From the NCBI GenBank assembly GCA_026874595.1, contig CM049321.1, positions 9,736,979 to 9,800,978 on the forward strand: a DNA stretch of 64,000 bases, in the 5' to 3' direction. A model generated the notes under the pieces. The model saw only the letters and a list, made by a program, of their open reading frames with translations. It searched no databases and had not been told where the DNA came from. Shown piece after piece: positions 1-11,635 of the stretch (position 1 is the stretch's first letter; each line of letters begins with the position of its first letter). Source of the DNA: Sipunculus nudus (lineage: Eukaryota > Annelida > Sipuncula > Golfingiida > Sipunculidae). The position numbers and the translations under genes were made by a program.

Positions 1-1
1 C

Positions 2-55
2 AGGGGCACCAATTTTAACCCAGGTGCTCCATGATTTCGATAATGCAGTCGGCAT
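2..55 (-). CDS. Start of a retroelement ORF2, cut by the window edge
   Basis: Reading leftwards from an ATG at 55, an open frame runs to the window edge with a W-x2-W-x2-IGAP pattern. DIRS-like reverse transcriptase ORFs often begin with a similar W..W..IGA stretch, and the frame lies just downstream of the Gag-like ORF1 on the same strand, where such an ORF is expected. Only 18 codons are visible, so the assignment leans mainly on position. It could be chance. Confidence 0.3.
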   Translation of the reverse strand, partial: MPTALSKSWSTWVKIGAP

Positions 56-109
56 ATTACACGAACTATAAAATGCTATAAATGTCAACGGTATAGGTGA
101 GCACCTTGT

Positions 110-904
110 TTAACTATGGTCAGACTGTCCAGTGGAATCATCCACGTGGTATCTTCTGCTGGGAATATCTCGTTGTGTAAAAGCACCGTAACTGTTTCTT
201 ATACGGCCCCCGCCACGGAATCCACGACGGGGGTTTCCTCTCCCCTGTTGAGAGATCCCACGTGCAGCTGAGATCGACGCAGCGTACTGTAATGAGGTCA
301 GCGAAGCCGGGGTAAATCCTGATGAATTTTTCTGGAGTGCACGAAAAAGTCGAGAAGTGTCTCTGTCGAACTGCCCCTGAACGACCAAAGTCGAATGTTC
401 CTCTTGTAAATATCGGATTTGAGCTACCTGAATGTCATATAACTGTTTCAATGTAACGTTCGACACATTGGCAGCATCGTCACATTTTATCAATAATTTT
501 AACGTCGTCTCCGCATACCGCGCACATTTTGCTACTACTGCAGCATGTTGCTGGTCCTCACGTTTAATTCCTTGACGGGAATCAGCTACTTTTAAATCAG
601 CCGGTAGCTTAATAGAAGCAAGAGAGTCTCGGATAGCAGCGAACTCACCTTGAGTATCCGGTTCGGCACAGTGAAATGTGGGAAACCGGGGATCCAAATC
701 TGGATGCGGTCGCCTCCCTGAGGGTAAATCAGTGTTTTCAGGCGTTAATCCTGCACAATCTGTGCCACGTTCGCACAAAATATCAAGGACAGTGTCCAAC
801 CGACTATTAGTCTGTTTATTCTGCAACGTTAAATTTTCGATGGCCTTTATAACACCGTCAAATTCATTGGATTGTTCTGGCTTCTTTTCACATGGATCCT
901 CCAT
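110..904 (-). CDS. Gag-like ORF1 of a DIRS/YR-type retrotransposon
   Basis: Open frame of 264 codons from the ATG at 904 (MEDPCEKK...); the frame stays open to 1030, but the upstream part is hydrophobic and less protein-like, so I prefer the internal start. The N-terminal third has an amphipathic IENLTLQNKQ stretch likely to form a coiled coil. The centre is alpha-helical and charged. Towards the C terminus a SRLFRALQKNSSGF block is followed by a basic Gly/Arg-rich tail (RGNPRRGFRGGGR) typical of nucleic-acid-binding Gag-like proteins. This arrangement is what I know from ORF1 of invertebrate DIRS-type elements, but no diagnostic enzyme domain is present in the window. No internal stops, so the copy may be young. 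A host RGG-rich protein is the alternative. Confidence 0.5.
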   Translation of the reverse strand: MEDPCEKKPEQSNEFDGVIKAIENLTLQNKQTNSRLDTVLDILCERGTDCAGLTPENTDLPSGRRPHPDLDPRFPTFHCAEPDTQGEFAAIRDSLASIKLPADLKVADSRQGIKREDQQHAAVVAKCARYAETTLKLLIKCDDAANVSNVTLKQLYDIQVAQIRYLQEEHSTLVVQGQFDRDTSRLFRALQKNSSGFTPASLTSLQYAASISAARGISQQGRGNPRRGFRGGGRIRNSYGAFTQRDIPSRRYHVDDSTGQSDHS

Positions 905-930
905 AGCGGTGGTCGCACTTAGAAGAACGA

Positions 931-959
931 TGACGTAGCACACATAATGTGCTACGTCA
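931..959. repeat. Perfect 12-bp inverted repeat with CRE-like ends
   Basis: The arms TGACGTAGCACA and TGTGCTACGTCA are exact reverse complements separated by 5 bases. Each outer end carries TGACGTA, close to a CRE/ATF half palindrome. It sits 27 bp upstream of the preferred ATG of the Gag-like ORF, so it could be a leader hairpin or a promoter element of the retrotransposon. Confidence 0.6.
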
Positions 960-1248
960 CAGATAATTGAGTACAATTGGAAAAAAATAAAACTCTCCTT
1001 GTGCTGACTACAGTTAAAGCGTACAGCCAATTTGTGTACGAATGAAAAACGAATTTCCCCTAAGATATAGATTGTATTATACTTTATCTAAAATCCCGTA
1101 GTGCCTTCACACTATAATTATTTGATTCATTTAACGACGAATATCTTCATATTTCATTGGGAAATAAGAAAAGCTATTTTTTTTTTCAAAAAGCAAGCGT
1201 CGGTGTATGTACCGACGTTTAGCATTACTGCAATAAAAACAACATGAC

Positions 1249-1437
1249 CTACCCATGCGTTTCACAGATGACTGCATTGCATCTTTCACAACCGGCATCA
1301 TTCCAGCGCCAATGATAGTTTTTGTGCATTTTTGCGCAGTCCTCACTCTTGTCTTCATGGTTATTGTTGTTTGGTTCCCAGGGTTCGGATCATAAAACAT
1401 TATTCCTTCCCCGGATGATGAAGATCATGAAATAAAT
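1249..1437 (-). pseudogene. Decayed C-type lectin terminal exon (unit I)
   Basis: Read on the minus strand, this gives SSGEG...WEPNNNNHEDKSEDC, then HWRWNDAGC and a stop (TAG at 1249-1251). It parallels the intact lectin exon at 6828-7153, including the EPN calcium/sugar-binding motif, the WND motif and the cysteines. The SGEG part and the WEPN part lie in different frames, so a 1-base shift occurs near 1378-1390, and an in-frame stop (TGA) appears upstream at about 1427. The first half of the exon is not recognisable. A sequencing error could explain the shift but not the upstream stop. Confidence 0.6.
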
Positions 1438-2471
1438 CTAAGAAAAGCTAAGGATTAAGATGATGAAACTAAACCTTTGGACACGTGAACAGCAACATTA
1501 ATAGGTAGCTATAGCAGCAGACATATGAAACTATGTCACGACGATTCAGAGTTTGTCTTATCTGTATTGCTAACTAAGTTCTAAAGGGATAACGTCAGCC
1601 ACAATTATCTCATTCAAACTAAAATATTTTATGTCCTCTTGAAAATATATTTTGACAAACGAATAATGAATTTCTGCAAAAAAAACACTTTTATATTTAT
1701 AGCCGAACACCATGAGCCCATACAAAATAATCTATTTGATTTTTGACAATCAGACAATAATTATTTGAAACAAAAACTTAAATAAATAAAAAATATTAAT
1801 TGTATACTATATATGATTGAGTGATCATATGGTGATATAATGGAATGTGAAATTTGGATCTATACCTTGAGGCCTTTTATTTGCACTGATTATTTGGCAC
1901 ATATATACATGACCGCTGTCTCACGATTTATTTTCCTCCTTAGTGTCGATGGTGACGAGATCACCACTGAAGTGTTGACAGCTGTCTCTTGCTTCATTTC
2001 ATGTTATTCTCTCGGTCAAGATTCGGTAGCATGTTAGAGAAATCATGGTCTGATTGGTGTGGACAAACGGGAAACCAAACCATTTCGGCCAAACAACTGT
2101 ATAAGTTATTATTATTGCTTACTTTAAATGAAGATACTTTATTATACAGTGAACGGAAAGTAATTATAATGACAGAGATAGAAAAATAATATAGATTGTG
2201 GGTTCGGTCATCAGTAGGCACGTTCGAATATATATTTATATAAAGCTTTCCTGCTGCCTAATGCCTTAACGGATTATATATTATTTCAGAGAGTTCAGAG
2301 AGTCTCAGGATTTTAACTTAGTACATAAAAAGAATAATTACTTCATTGTAAACTCGTCTAAGGTGTCAATGTAAAATTAAAAGTTTACGTAAGTTGGAAC
2401 CTAAGTTAGCACTTTTTGGTGTGCTGCATAAAGCTTGAATATTCAGTCTCTTAATGTGAGCAGATGCTTAC

Positions 2472-2622
2472 AAAATGCATACATTGGCCTTTATTTTAAT
2501 ACCAATACATTGTAGCTGCTTTGACATGGCACACATTTCCTGACATTGCTGGTGCGAGATTCCAAACCTGTGTACACGTTTCATCTCCATAGGGTTGGCA
2601 TTGGAACGCAAAGCATAGTTAC
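2472..2622 (-). CDS. PAN/apple-like domain exon (unit I)
   Basis: Candidate internal exon of 151 nt: acceptor ...TTTGTACAG before 2622 and donor GTAAGC starting at 2471. The frame reads through KRVHRFGISHQQCQEMC, then LQCIGIKIKANVC. The C-x3-C ... C ... C spacing fits half of a PAN/apple module, a disulfide-rich binding domain of secreted proteins. Copies at 5364-5496, 8092-8240 and 23695-23839 share the motif GIS-x2-QC-x2-C and the CIGIK run. This copy has no stop or frameshift. Its partner in the unit is the lectin exon at 1249-1437, suggesting a secreted PAN-lectin chimera. The domain name is by pattern only. Confidence 0.5.
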
Positions 2623-2959
2623 CTGTACAAATAATAAACACCAGATGCACATTATTGATATAAATGTTGGTCACGTGTCTGCGGGATATGTTCAAACAGT
2701 TCGGAAAAAAAAGCATTACTATCTGACATGTGTATACTTATATCAAGCATTTGGTATTCCATTGTTTTAGATCATGGGCAAATCAGTTAACCGTTTTATT
2801 TTTCTACAATTGTTTTTTTTTCTGCTCAATCTCTGTTGAAAGCCCGAGTGCCATGGTTGATTTCCGAATACCGGTTTTATTATTCTATAATTCTTGGCAC
2901 ATACCTTGGTAAAGAAGGAATGCATACAGAGCTATAAATTTCATCCTAACAAATCATTG

Positions 2960-5340
2960 AACCTGGAAAGACATAAATTCAATCTAAATTTGTGTTGAAA
3001 AATATCCAAAGAAGAATGTCATTTGATCGCAGGGAAATATTGAACATGAGGAGTGCTCTTTGCAGTTCAGAATATTACTCCTTAGTTCCCACGAAACAGG
3101 TTCGTTTCAGTCTAATTTTGATAAAATATGCAATTACTGGTCCATTAGAATGTCACCTGTACACCTTTAAACATCAAATGAATTAATAAACCAACAGATA
3201 TATGTGGATACCCATGTGTTGTTCGGGCCAGCTGTCATACACGCAGTTTCTCCAGAGACTTGGCCTTCGCCATAGGTACAAGGAACCACATAAAATATCA
3301 ACAGTGTTATTCCAAGTAGATTTGGCGAAGTCAAAGAGTGTTGATGTTTTAATCCATAACCTGCTTTAATAGGATAGTTTAATTATATTTACCCTGTTTA
3401 ATATAAATACATCTAATACATTAGTGCATTGAATCAAGATATGCGTATGAAGAAGTTTGTGGGGGTTTATGGATGGGCTTTTACCATCTAGCAAAGCCCT
3501 TTTTTGATAAATGGGGATGAGAAGAAGCATGCTTGTGTGGATATTTTGAACACAATCGTAAACACCAGGTTGCTACTATATTCATGTACGGAGACTGAGT
3601 GGACATCTTTATATTGGTGACATGTCTATTTTAGCTCGGAAATATGGTTTTAAAGAAAGAAAATAAATAGTTTAGATTAACAAAAATATCGTTCACCTTT
3701 AAAAAATGGCATTGATTTAGAAATGTTTTACATTTACGCTCAAGTAAGTTGGGTCTTTGTTTGTTAGCATTTTATTCAAAACCTTAGGTATTCATAAGAT
3801 TACCGATAACAGGAAGATAAAATACCTTTTTTCGAGTACCATATTTCCTTGAGCAGACACCCGTGTGTTTATATTTTAGACCCTGCTTTGATCCGGCGTC
3901 TAATTAAGGCAATCGTTTTTGTAGGATTATCCTTCAGTGGATTTAGTCCATCTCTCAATTTGTATTTAAAGGCATGTAATTTTTTTTCTGTAAACACACA
4001 TAAATATTTATGAATATGGAAAAGGAACATCATTCAATAAAATTATATTTTTATTAACCAAAACTGCAGGTCATGTGTACATTCTGTTGGGTTAATCTTT
4101 AGTCAGAGCAAGTGTATATGTGTTTACTTTGGGACAAAGGCTTCCTAGTATTTCTAGTATTTTAACGTGTCGACGTATATATTTTATGATTGAAATGGAG
4201 CTGGGAAGCATTTGATGTTTCTTAGCATCCTTTCTGTATGCAGGGGTTACAATTCACACTTATGTGTTAATGAAATAGGTTGAATACAGTATGCACAATT
4301 TGGTCATTAATACAATCTGTATATTCAAGTCTCGAACAAGCTGGCTGTTTTTTATTTCTTCAATAAGGAATATGTTCATAAGGAAGAAAATGACAGAGGT
4401 ACCTGGATCATATATCGTTTGATATCCGGTGTTTACTGATAGGTATTTTTTATTCATCCGAAAAAGAAAGAATTACGGTATTCCCTTCGTTCTGTGGCTC
4501 GTTGATTCGCTTCTCTATTAATAACTCTACCCAAACCGGTATGAACGGATAAAGTAACAGATAAGGATCAATGATACTATTCAACAATTTGGAAGTACTT
4601 GGTATTTCCTTAGCATTATTTTAATGCACAAGATTATATGATATTTTGACACGGGCCAGTTATTTTGTACATGGGATGACTGTACCAAGGACCAGCCTTT
4701 GTTAAGAATGGAACAGGTCAACCCGAATGTTGACATGGGATACAGCACGAGAGGCGTTCCGGATTATTCAATGGTCGCCGAATAATCACACCTCACGTGT
4801 TTTGCATTATGTACCTTTACACCCTATTTGAATGATTTTATTCATTTTATTACACAGCGGGAAATGAATGCCTTCATTCCTTCCATAGATCTTTTCGGTG
4901 GCGGTGGCTACACGGTTACGCCAATATTAAGGGCACTATCGTTGAAGCTAAGAACATCCTAAAACTCCTAACTGCTCTTGTTAGTGTGATATATTTGAAA
5001 TATTATTTGAATGAAAGTTCATCTTGCGTCTGGTGTAACAACTAAATAATCTCTTAGGCCAGTCATTTATAACTAGAAAATTCTTGAATATCAATGCATT
5101 AATTTTAATGCAGGTTTTGGTAAATCATGATACTTTTTTTTATTTACTTCTGTCTTTGAATTATAGAAGGTTTAATGTTTTCTTTTTATTTGATATCTTT
5201 AACAAGGATTTTAGAGCTTTCATAAAGCAACTTCTTAAGCTGTTTACTGACGCTTTTAATTTCATAAAAAAGACAATATTTGCGAATATTTCTAAACATT
5301 GGCATATTACCTCTGTTGGTATATCAACAGGTACCACAAC
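2960..5340. other. Non-coding spacer of lectin unit I
   Basis: No supportable gene. The stretch is AT-rich and intron- or spacer-like; its interest is that parts are matched in unit II and at 20.9-21.8 kb. Confidence 0.5.
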
Positions 5341-5363
5341 TTTACGTTTTAGCAGATGCTGGC

Positions 5364-5496
5364 AGGATGGATTTTTTTATTTCATCTTAACACCAGTGTA
5401 CTTGGGCTTCTAAGATCTCTCACATATTTCCTGGCAGTTTTTGTTTGTTAATCGAGTCTGATGCACACGTTCCAGCTCAACAATGTGTGCGCTGGA
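5364..5496 (-). pseudogene. Decayed PAN/apple-like exon
   Basis: The minus strand gives VELERVHQTRLTNKNCQEIC, then ERS followed by a stop where the other copies have a glycine, then KPKYTGVKMK and a second stop. The alignment with the exon at 23695-23839 runs over its whole length. The third cysteine is replaced by Tyr, and the donor GT of the copy at 2472 is GC here. This is a clear relic of the same exon family. Confidence 0.65.
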
Positions 5497-5930
5497 CTGC
5501 AACTGTAGACTTTCTTAACTGATGTGTCATAAAGATATAACCTTAGGCCACATATTAATGACACATGTCCGAAGATCTGGAGTAAAATGCGGCACTGCCT
5601 CATTCGTGTATAACTCTCATTTTCAAATTATAGATAAGACCTCTTCAGTCATGTTACGTTCCGGCAACTGTAATTTCCTCTCCTACCACTGACGGCATCA
5701 AAATGGAGTTATTAATTGCAAAATACTATTTTGTTTATTCCTTAATTCTTGGTTATAATCTTGGTACAGACAGCCTGCAAAATCATGTATGTATTGCTTA
5801 GGTGTGACAGATGTTAATTTGCTTGATATTTCATAGTCAGGTTTAATCTGAACGCACGAAAAAGAATATTTAAAACGCGCCTTGTATGCCCAGTAATTTT
5901 TTCTCACAAGAAACACCATTAACGGCATAC

Positions 5931-6024
5931 GTGCAGTGAAAGTGTGGATCTAAAAAGTCCAACATTATACTTTTCCGCTTAAAGCCCGCCCTAGGGATTC
6001 CGTATTCCCTGATTTTCCAGCCGT
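5931..6024 (-). CDS. Possible internal exon, unrecognised
   Basis: A strong acceptor (pyrimidine-rich tract ending TTTCACTGTAG) precedes 6024, and the frame GWKIREYGIPRAGFKR... DPHFHC stays open past a possible donor GTATGC at 5930. It lies between the decayed PAN-like exon and lectin unit II on the same strand, so it may be an exon of an array gene. I recognise no domain. The apparent signal peptide that could be read upstream has no ATG and is the polypyrimidine tract. Confidence 0.25.
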
Positions 6025-6095
6025 CTACAGTGAAATAGAACATAATTAAACAAATGACTAGTGTGTACCAAACGGTTCTGGGTAAGCCCACTTTT

Positions 6096-6099
6096 ATAT

Positions 6100-6152
<53 letters not shown>
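6096..6152. repeat. (AT)n microsatellite
   Basis: Nearly pure TA dinucleotide run. ORFs reading Tyr-Ile repeats across it are artefacts. Confidence 0.95.
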
Positions 6153-6156
<4 letters not shown>

Positions 6157-6827
6157 AAACCGATTGTGTACTGTAAATGAAATATATTTGTAGTCATGTA
6201 TTCTTTGGCATTATATATTTGTTTTCTTTTTGGAAAGAAAACTTTAAAAATTAATTGTTCTATTATAATATGTTTTATCTTGTCGATTTGCTCTTCATAT
6301 TGTGCCCTTTTCATCATTACACGATGCTCTTTGCCAAAGACTTGCTTTCGAACTTCTGGAGTCAACTAACATTCAACAGAGACCCATAATGCCCAATCAT
6401 TATATTCAAACCATGGATATGCTCATGATAATTAACAATTCCTGTATAGTAAATGTTCTGTTTGCCGACTTAAGGATTACCCTTCATGAAAATTGTATAC
6501 AAAGACAATAAATGCATTTCACTATTAAAGAGAATATGAAAGACGCCGATTGTGAATACTTTAAACAAATTAAAGACTTGAATTATCCATTATCTTGAGT
6601 CAGCATGGTTTAATTACTATTTCTCTGGTTTATAGCATTAACAGTGATGATGTAATAAACTAATTCCACACTACTGTTATTTTTGTTAATGACAAAAATA
6701 TGGCAAATAATTTATTTTCTGAGACGAATCAACAAAGTAAAGTAGCATTTTAATTTTGTTTTTTCTTGTTCATAATATCATCAATATGCTGAGGCGGTTC
6801 TAGTATTTAAGATTCGTATATCGTGAA

Positions 6828-7153
6828 TTATTCAAACTTGCTAAGCTTTCCACAGAGGAATCCATCCCAGGGGATTTCGCAAACAGAGTCATTCCAACAC
6901 CACTTGAACTTTCCCCACAAAGCGACACAGTTCTCTTCCCGGCCTCGATGATGAGCGTTGTTTGGTTCCCAACGAAACCAGTCATTGTAACTCATGCCTT
7001 CACCAGATGCTGCCCATATCCAATTTCCGTCCTCTTTTCTGTCATTTCCACCAATCCACAGTCCCATAGCCAATCGGATTTCTGAATAGAAACGTACCGA
7101 ATATAACTTCAAGTCGCCAGATGAGAGCCTTATATTGCCTCTCAGAGAACATT
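6828..7153 (-). CDS. C-type lectin domain, intact terminal exon (unit II)
   Basis: Terminal exon of a secreted C-type lectin-like protein. The acceptor TTTTCCAG precedes 7153; the exon enters at the second base of a codon and ends at a TAA (6828-6830), giving 107 codons. It holds the second half of a carbohydrate-recognition domain: MGLWIGGNDRKEDGNW, SGEG, the EPN motif (mannose-type specificity in the family; calcium site 2), and WCWNDSVC with the WND motif. The closing cysteine lies in DGFLCG, followed by a short tail. There are no stops or shifts, unlike unit I. The 5' half of the domain and the signal peptide must lie upstream at higher coordinates; the decayed PAN-like exon at 8092-8240 is the nearest candidate partner. 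A role in pathogen or glycan binding is family knowledge, not shown here. Confidence 0.85.
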
Positions 7154-8091
7154 CTGGAAAAGTCTTCATGCTGTTAATGTTAATTTCCTGCTTAGATTTT
7201 TATCCTGTCGCGTCATCGGATAAAATTTATACATGTAAATTCCCTACTAAAAATCTACTTTTAAACATATGGATATCAAAATCTGGAACTTCTTCCATTA
7301 CTCTGCTAGGTATGTTACCTGAAAGCCGGGAGAACATAGTAAATGGTTCTATTCACATTTGATAACTTATTACTTTCATATACCTGGCTTTTGTTTAATG
7401 ATTTTCTTCAGATGATTGTTTTCCTCCTCATTGTCGATGGTAACGAGATCCCCATTGAAACGTTGACAGTTTTTTTCTTGCTTCAATCTACTTCATTTTT
7501 CGTATAACAATTCGGTAGCAAGACACAGGGACAGAGGGCTGGCTTTGGTCAACGAATTGACTGTTGAATTCCTTAGAACAGACATATGTGGAAAATACAA
7601 TATTTACAAAGAGGCTACCTTAATATTCTCGAATTGGTTCACACTATCGGCGGAAGAGATTAAAAGGAAACAGAAATCATACCAAGAGTGTAGGTTTATA
7701 GGTATGGTTTTTCTCAAACAAAACATATCAGGGCGACTAAAATAAATTATTTTGTTTAATATTTCCAGTATTCGGACTACCGTAAAATGCATAAAATAAG
7801 CCTAAAAAAATCCCATTACATAAACAGAAAGAAAACGGAAGTTAAATTTCTAATGTGTTAAATCTAAATTACATCATCTCAAAGTTTCTCCTAACCTTGA
7901 AGTTATATCAAGGGTCTTCCTGTCTAGAACTAAGGAGCTGGCATAAAATATTTAATTTATAATCTGATTATTTATTTTCAAAGGTTTAAGTCATCAAAAT
8001 ATCATTATTCTTAGCCAAAGCTTAATAACCACGTCTTTGTGTGTTACATGCAGGCGCAACTTTAAATGCTTCATTGTGCGCAGATGCTTGC

Positions 8092-8240
8092 AGGATGCAA
8101 ATATTAGCTTCTGTTTTAATACCAACACATTTTTGCTGCTTTGACCAGGAACATAAATCTTGACACTTCTTGTGGGAGATTCCAGACCCGTGCACGGTTC
8201 AACTCAACATCGTCAATATTGCAAGGCAAAGCAGCATGTC
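8092..8240 (-). pseudogene. PAN/apple-like exon with frameshift (unit II)
   Basis: The minus strand gives GISHKKCQDLC, SWSKQQKC, VGIKTEANIC, clearly the same exon as 2472-2622. Upstream, VELNR is in another frame: the codon that is GTA in the other copies lacks one base, so the frame breaks near 8190. The donor is GC (GCAAGC) instead of GT. GC-AG introns exist, but together with the shift this suggests an inactive copy or an assembly error. Confidence 0.6.
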
Positions 8241-8259
8241 CTCTATTAAAAAAAAAAGA

Positions 8260-10230
8260 TTTAAACCCAATATTAAAATAAGTTATCACTTGTCAGTGGC
8301 GCATGTTCCAATAGTTCGAATAAATGTATTACGTGACTGTCTGACGTGTATATGTGTCAATTTAATATTTGGTATTTCTCATATAAAATAAGTGCCAACT
8401 TTAGGCCATGGACACTTCACTTTACACTGTCACCTCTTTCGATAGGATCATTCTGTTCAGCCAAGTGAAAATGACCTTCTTGTTTTATGAATACCGTTTT
8501 GATTATTCTATAATTCTTGGTACATACCTTGGTAAAGGTAGAACGCATAAAGAACTATAAACATTCATTCTAACCAATGGATTATCCTGAAAAGACAAAA
8601 ATACATCCTACGTTTGTCATAATCACCTCCTTCACCCTGATTAAAGTTTAGCCCTGAAATTGTTTTAAAATTGAATATTACACTACTTTCTATAAATCAG
8701 AAAAAAAATCTAACAATGATATCCTAATTCTAGCATATTTTGAACCTCAATACTCAATAGTCAATTTATTTTGTATTATTTTTATTCTTGTGCCACTTAA
8801 AGTTTGAGGAAATATTTTACATCGACGGTTCCCTTTGTAGTACAGATGTTTTACTCCTGACATGAACACATTTGATTTCAGACTGATGTTTCGAATATGC
8901 AATGCCCGGCCAAGAAGAATGTCACCCGGACACTTGAACACATCATCTGAGTCAGGTTGCTTGCAAATAATTACCCCAGAACCTGGCCTGTCGTCATGGG
9001 AAGAACGATCTCATTGAATACCACATTATTCCAAGATGATATGGCGAAATTAAAAAGACAGTTTAGACGCTTTTATCCATACCATGATTGTTCCCAAGAT
9101 TTTCGAATGCAAGATGAATAACCTATAAATGTAGGTTTATGGTTCAGCTTTTTCCATTAAGCTCAGTCTTTGTTTGTTGATAGGGAGATGACAGGTAGCA
9201 AGCTGTAATTTATTGCTTCTGTGAATGCTTTGAGCATAAGCTATTATAATCCATGTTTCGGGTTAGAATGGACTCTTTCATGTTGGAAATGTGCCTTTTC
9301 TATCTCAGCAAAATGCGTTTTACAGCAAATAAAATGTTTAGTTGAAAGAAAGCTATTTTACTGGATTTTTTTTTATAATTTCAAGGGATAAATCGACCAA
9401 GGTATGTTATATGTTTTCCTTTAGGTTAGTTCTCGTTTGTCTGGTTAGCAGTTTCACTAAATCATATGAACTGAAAAGGTTACAACAAAGGAATAACAAA
9501 AAAAGTTTCCATACTGTATTATGATTTTAATACGTAATGTTATATAGCCTTGTTATATTGGATGATTTGGATACCACCCAATCCTTGGCTATAACGGCCT
9601 TTCTTTGTTAACAACGGTGCAGTTAAAATCATGTTTTCATTATGTTACATGAGCTTGATATTGGGCATAGAATGGTGAAGCTTGATTATGATCTTTTCTG
9701 GCGAGAATAGTCCCACGACTAAACACATATGACGTGTTTAAAAGTTTAAATGAGTTTAATTAATATCTTATAGTATATTTATAAAATTCATGTTTTATTA
9801 TTGCTTTCCATAGAAAAAAAATTAGGATTGATTGAAAGAAGGGTGTATCTCTCAATTGTATGCCATCTTTGAAAATTTGATACTGGCTTAGGATTACATT
9901 ATATCTTCCCTAAATTTGCTAGTTGATATGTTTGTTAGAAATTGATGCATATCCTATGAACTGATAGGGAAACCGCCAATGAACAAGCAATACAATTTTG
10001 AAAGCTATCCTGATTATCGTAATGTTATTTTTATTCAAAGAAAAATATAGAATTGTGATACGAGACGATCTTTTTTTTCACGGTGAGACCGCCCTATTTA
10101 TAGCTATTAGGGCCAGCCTTTGTTAACAACTGACAATAGTCATGTTATTTGTTTTGATATTAGGCACAACATCGTGGCTGGGGTAGCCTAACGACTACGC
10201 ACCCATCACGTTAAAAATAAATTTCCTTGT
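8260..10230. other. Non-coding spacer of lectin unit II
   Basis: No supportable gene. Several stretches match unit I; the ORFs here are short and unsupported by homologous copies. Confidence 0.5.
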
Positions 10231-10463
10231 TACATTTATCTGTTTTATTATGCGCAGGATTTTGCGAGGCTTTCTATTTCATGTTAGGCTCAAGCCCTGG
10301 GCGTTGCTATTGGAACCGTACTGGTTGAACCCTGGCTTGCACATACACAGTACTCTTTATAGTCTAGAATTTTCGGGTTTGTTCATGCGCTATGGGCGCG
10401 CGTATATTGTTGTGTTTGGAATGTTCGTGAAAATGGAACTTTCTGGTCTCCGGGTGAAAAGGC

Positions 10464-10471
10464 TATAAATA
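10464..10471 (+). promoter_or_regulatory. TATA box in an LTR-like promoter module
   Basis: TATAAATA lies in a locally GC-richer stretch (10250-10560) unlike its AT-rich surroundings. The continuation of this module beyond the transposon insertion (18018-18100) contains an AATAAA at about 18,067. TATA plus polyA signal within about 700 bp after removing the insert is what a solo LTR would look like. I could not fix TG...CA ends or a target duplication. Confidence 0.35.
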
Positions 10472-10841
10472 GTGGCTGTGTTTAGATCCGGCAGAGAAAA
10501 AAAATACCAGCGGACTCAGAAGGGGCTGATCCTCTGGTCAGTGTTTTTGGACCTATTACAATAATTGAAGAACTTACAGATATTCTACTGACTTTATGGA
10601 GACTTTACGGATTATCTCCAGTTTGCCTTTGGGATTATTACTTCCAGAACTTCACTTTTGGATCAGAACAGATTGTTTTTTATATCAAATCGGACTATTC
10701 TCTGAGAAGATTTACATGAATAGTTCATCTGGATTATTTATTTTAAAATACTCTTGTGGGACTGTGACAGTGGTCGTATCCAGAAATGAAAGCCTATGAT
10801 CCGGACTCCAGTCGTGTATACTTTTATTATTGTTTTACTGT

Positions 10842-11635
10842 TAGTCCGTGGGCTCGTGGGACCCACCTTGACCCCTCCCCCACCAATCAGCCAAACCTAT
10901 TTTCTTCTTACTGCTATATACCTATACTTTGATTTTAAGAATGTTAACATTGCATAAACTGGGATTCAGTAGTGGTTCTGGGTGTTATTTGAACTATGCC
11001 AATTGAAAATGTGGTCACACATGTAAGGCGGTATGCAAGTTACCATAACTCCAAATATATGTTGCATAGTTTAACAAATGACCCATCATATTGTTTCTCT
11101 GTCAAAACCCTTTCAGATGATATATAAAATATACAAATTTGGTCAGTATTGAGGTCATCAGGGGTCAAAAGGTCATGAAATTTTCTCCTTGGTCAAAATA
11201 TAGGAACTAATGACTCTTCCTTAGTGTATATTCTGAAAACATATTAAATCATTTAATTAAGGCATGAAATGGGTTTATAACATACGTCTAGATTGTTTTG
11301 GCTCACACGAGTTCAAGGATTACTCCAAATAAATAAGTCTCAACAAATGATAAAGGTGCAATTTTAAGGTATTTGCTGCAAACTACAAGTTATTGATAGG
11401 GGAAAGTAAAATTACTATAATTCCAAAAGTATTTACCCTAGAACAACAGACAACCCAGCATAACGTTGCTAATGATAAGCTTATTCCGATACTATGAAAT
11501 ATAAGCAAATAAAGTCCATATTCAGTGGTCAAAGGGTCATGACGTTTTTTGCCTTCCAAAATTCTAGAAAATAGCTACTCATTATTACTCTATATACTGG
11601 AAATAGGTTAAAGGATTAAATTATGGTCCGAAATA
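10842..11635 (+). repeat. Left terminal inverted repeat of the transposon
   Basis: Aligns in reverse complement with 17222-18014 over its length, with small indels. It contains two diverged copies of a roughly 380-bp sub-repeat, each with a TCAAAAGGTCATGA-like core (near 11165 and 11530). Confidence 0.8.

Larger units (their letters stand above)
1249..4900 (-). repeat. Lectin-array unit I (segmental duplication)
   Basis: Blocks of this interval recur in the same order in 6828-10230: the lectin exon, a block around 1925-2035 (matching 7405-7520), the PAN-like exon, a block at 2865-2960 (matching 8485-8600), a block near 3300-3340 (matching 9025-9060), and one near 4690-4790 (matching 10100-10190). 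The stretch 3950-4400 is also matched by 20908-21200 and 21680-21750. Copies are strongly diverged, so the duplication is old. Confidence 0.6.
6828..10230 (-). repeat. Lectin-array unit II (segmental duplication)
   Basis: Second copy of the array unit, colinear with unit I over several blocks. Part of it (about 7500-8250) is also matched by 23145-23900. Near its right end a short block containing GCCTTTCTTTGTTAACAAC at about 9600 is echoed at about 10110, a smaller internal duplication. Confidence 0.6.

Noticed and set aside
5870-6091. Apparent signal-peptide ORF (hydrophobic start reading LVICLIMFYF)
   Set aside because: The start codon is GTG, not ATG, and the hydrophobic part coincides with a pyrimidine-rich splice acceptor tract ending in TTTCACTGTAG. 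It is more likely intron.
6099-6365. ORF ending in Tyr-Ile repeats (also 19036-19275 and 29773-30045)
   Set aside because: The repeats are translations of (AT)n microsatellites or AT runs; at 19036-19275 only the exon 19159-19242 is kept.
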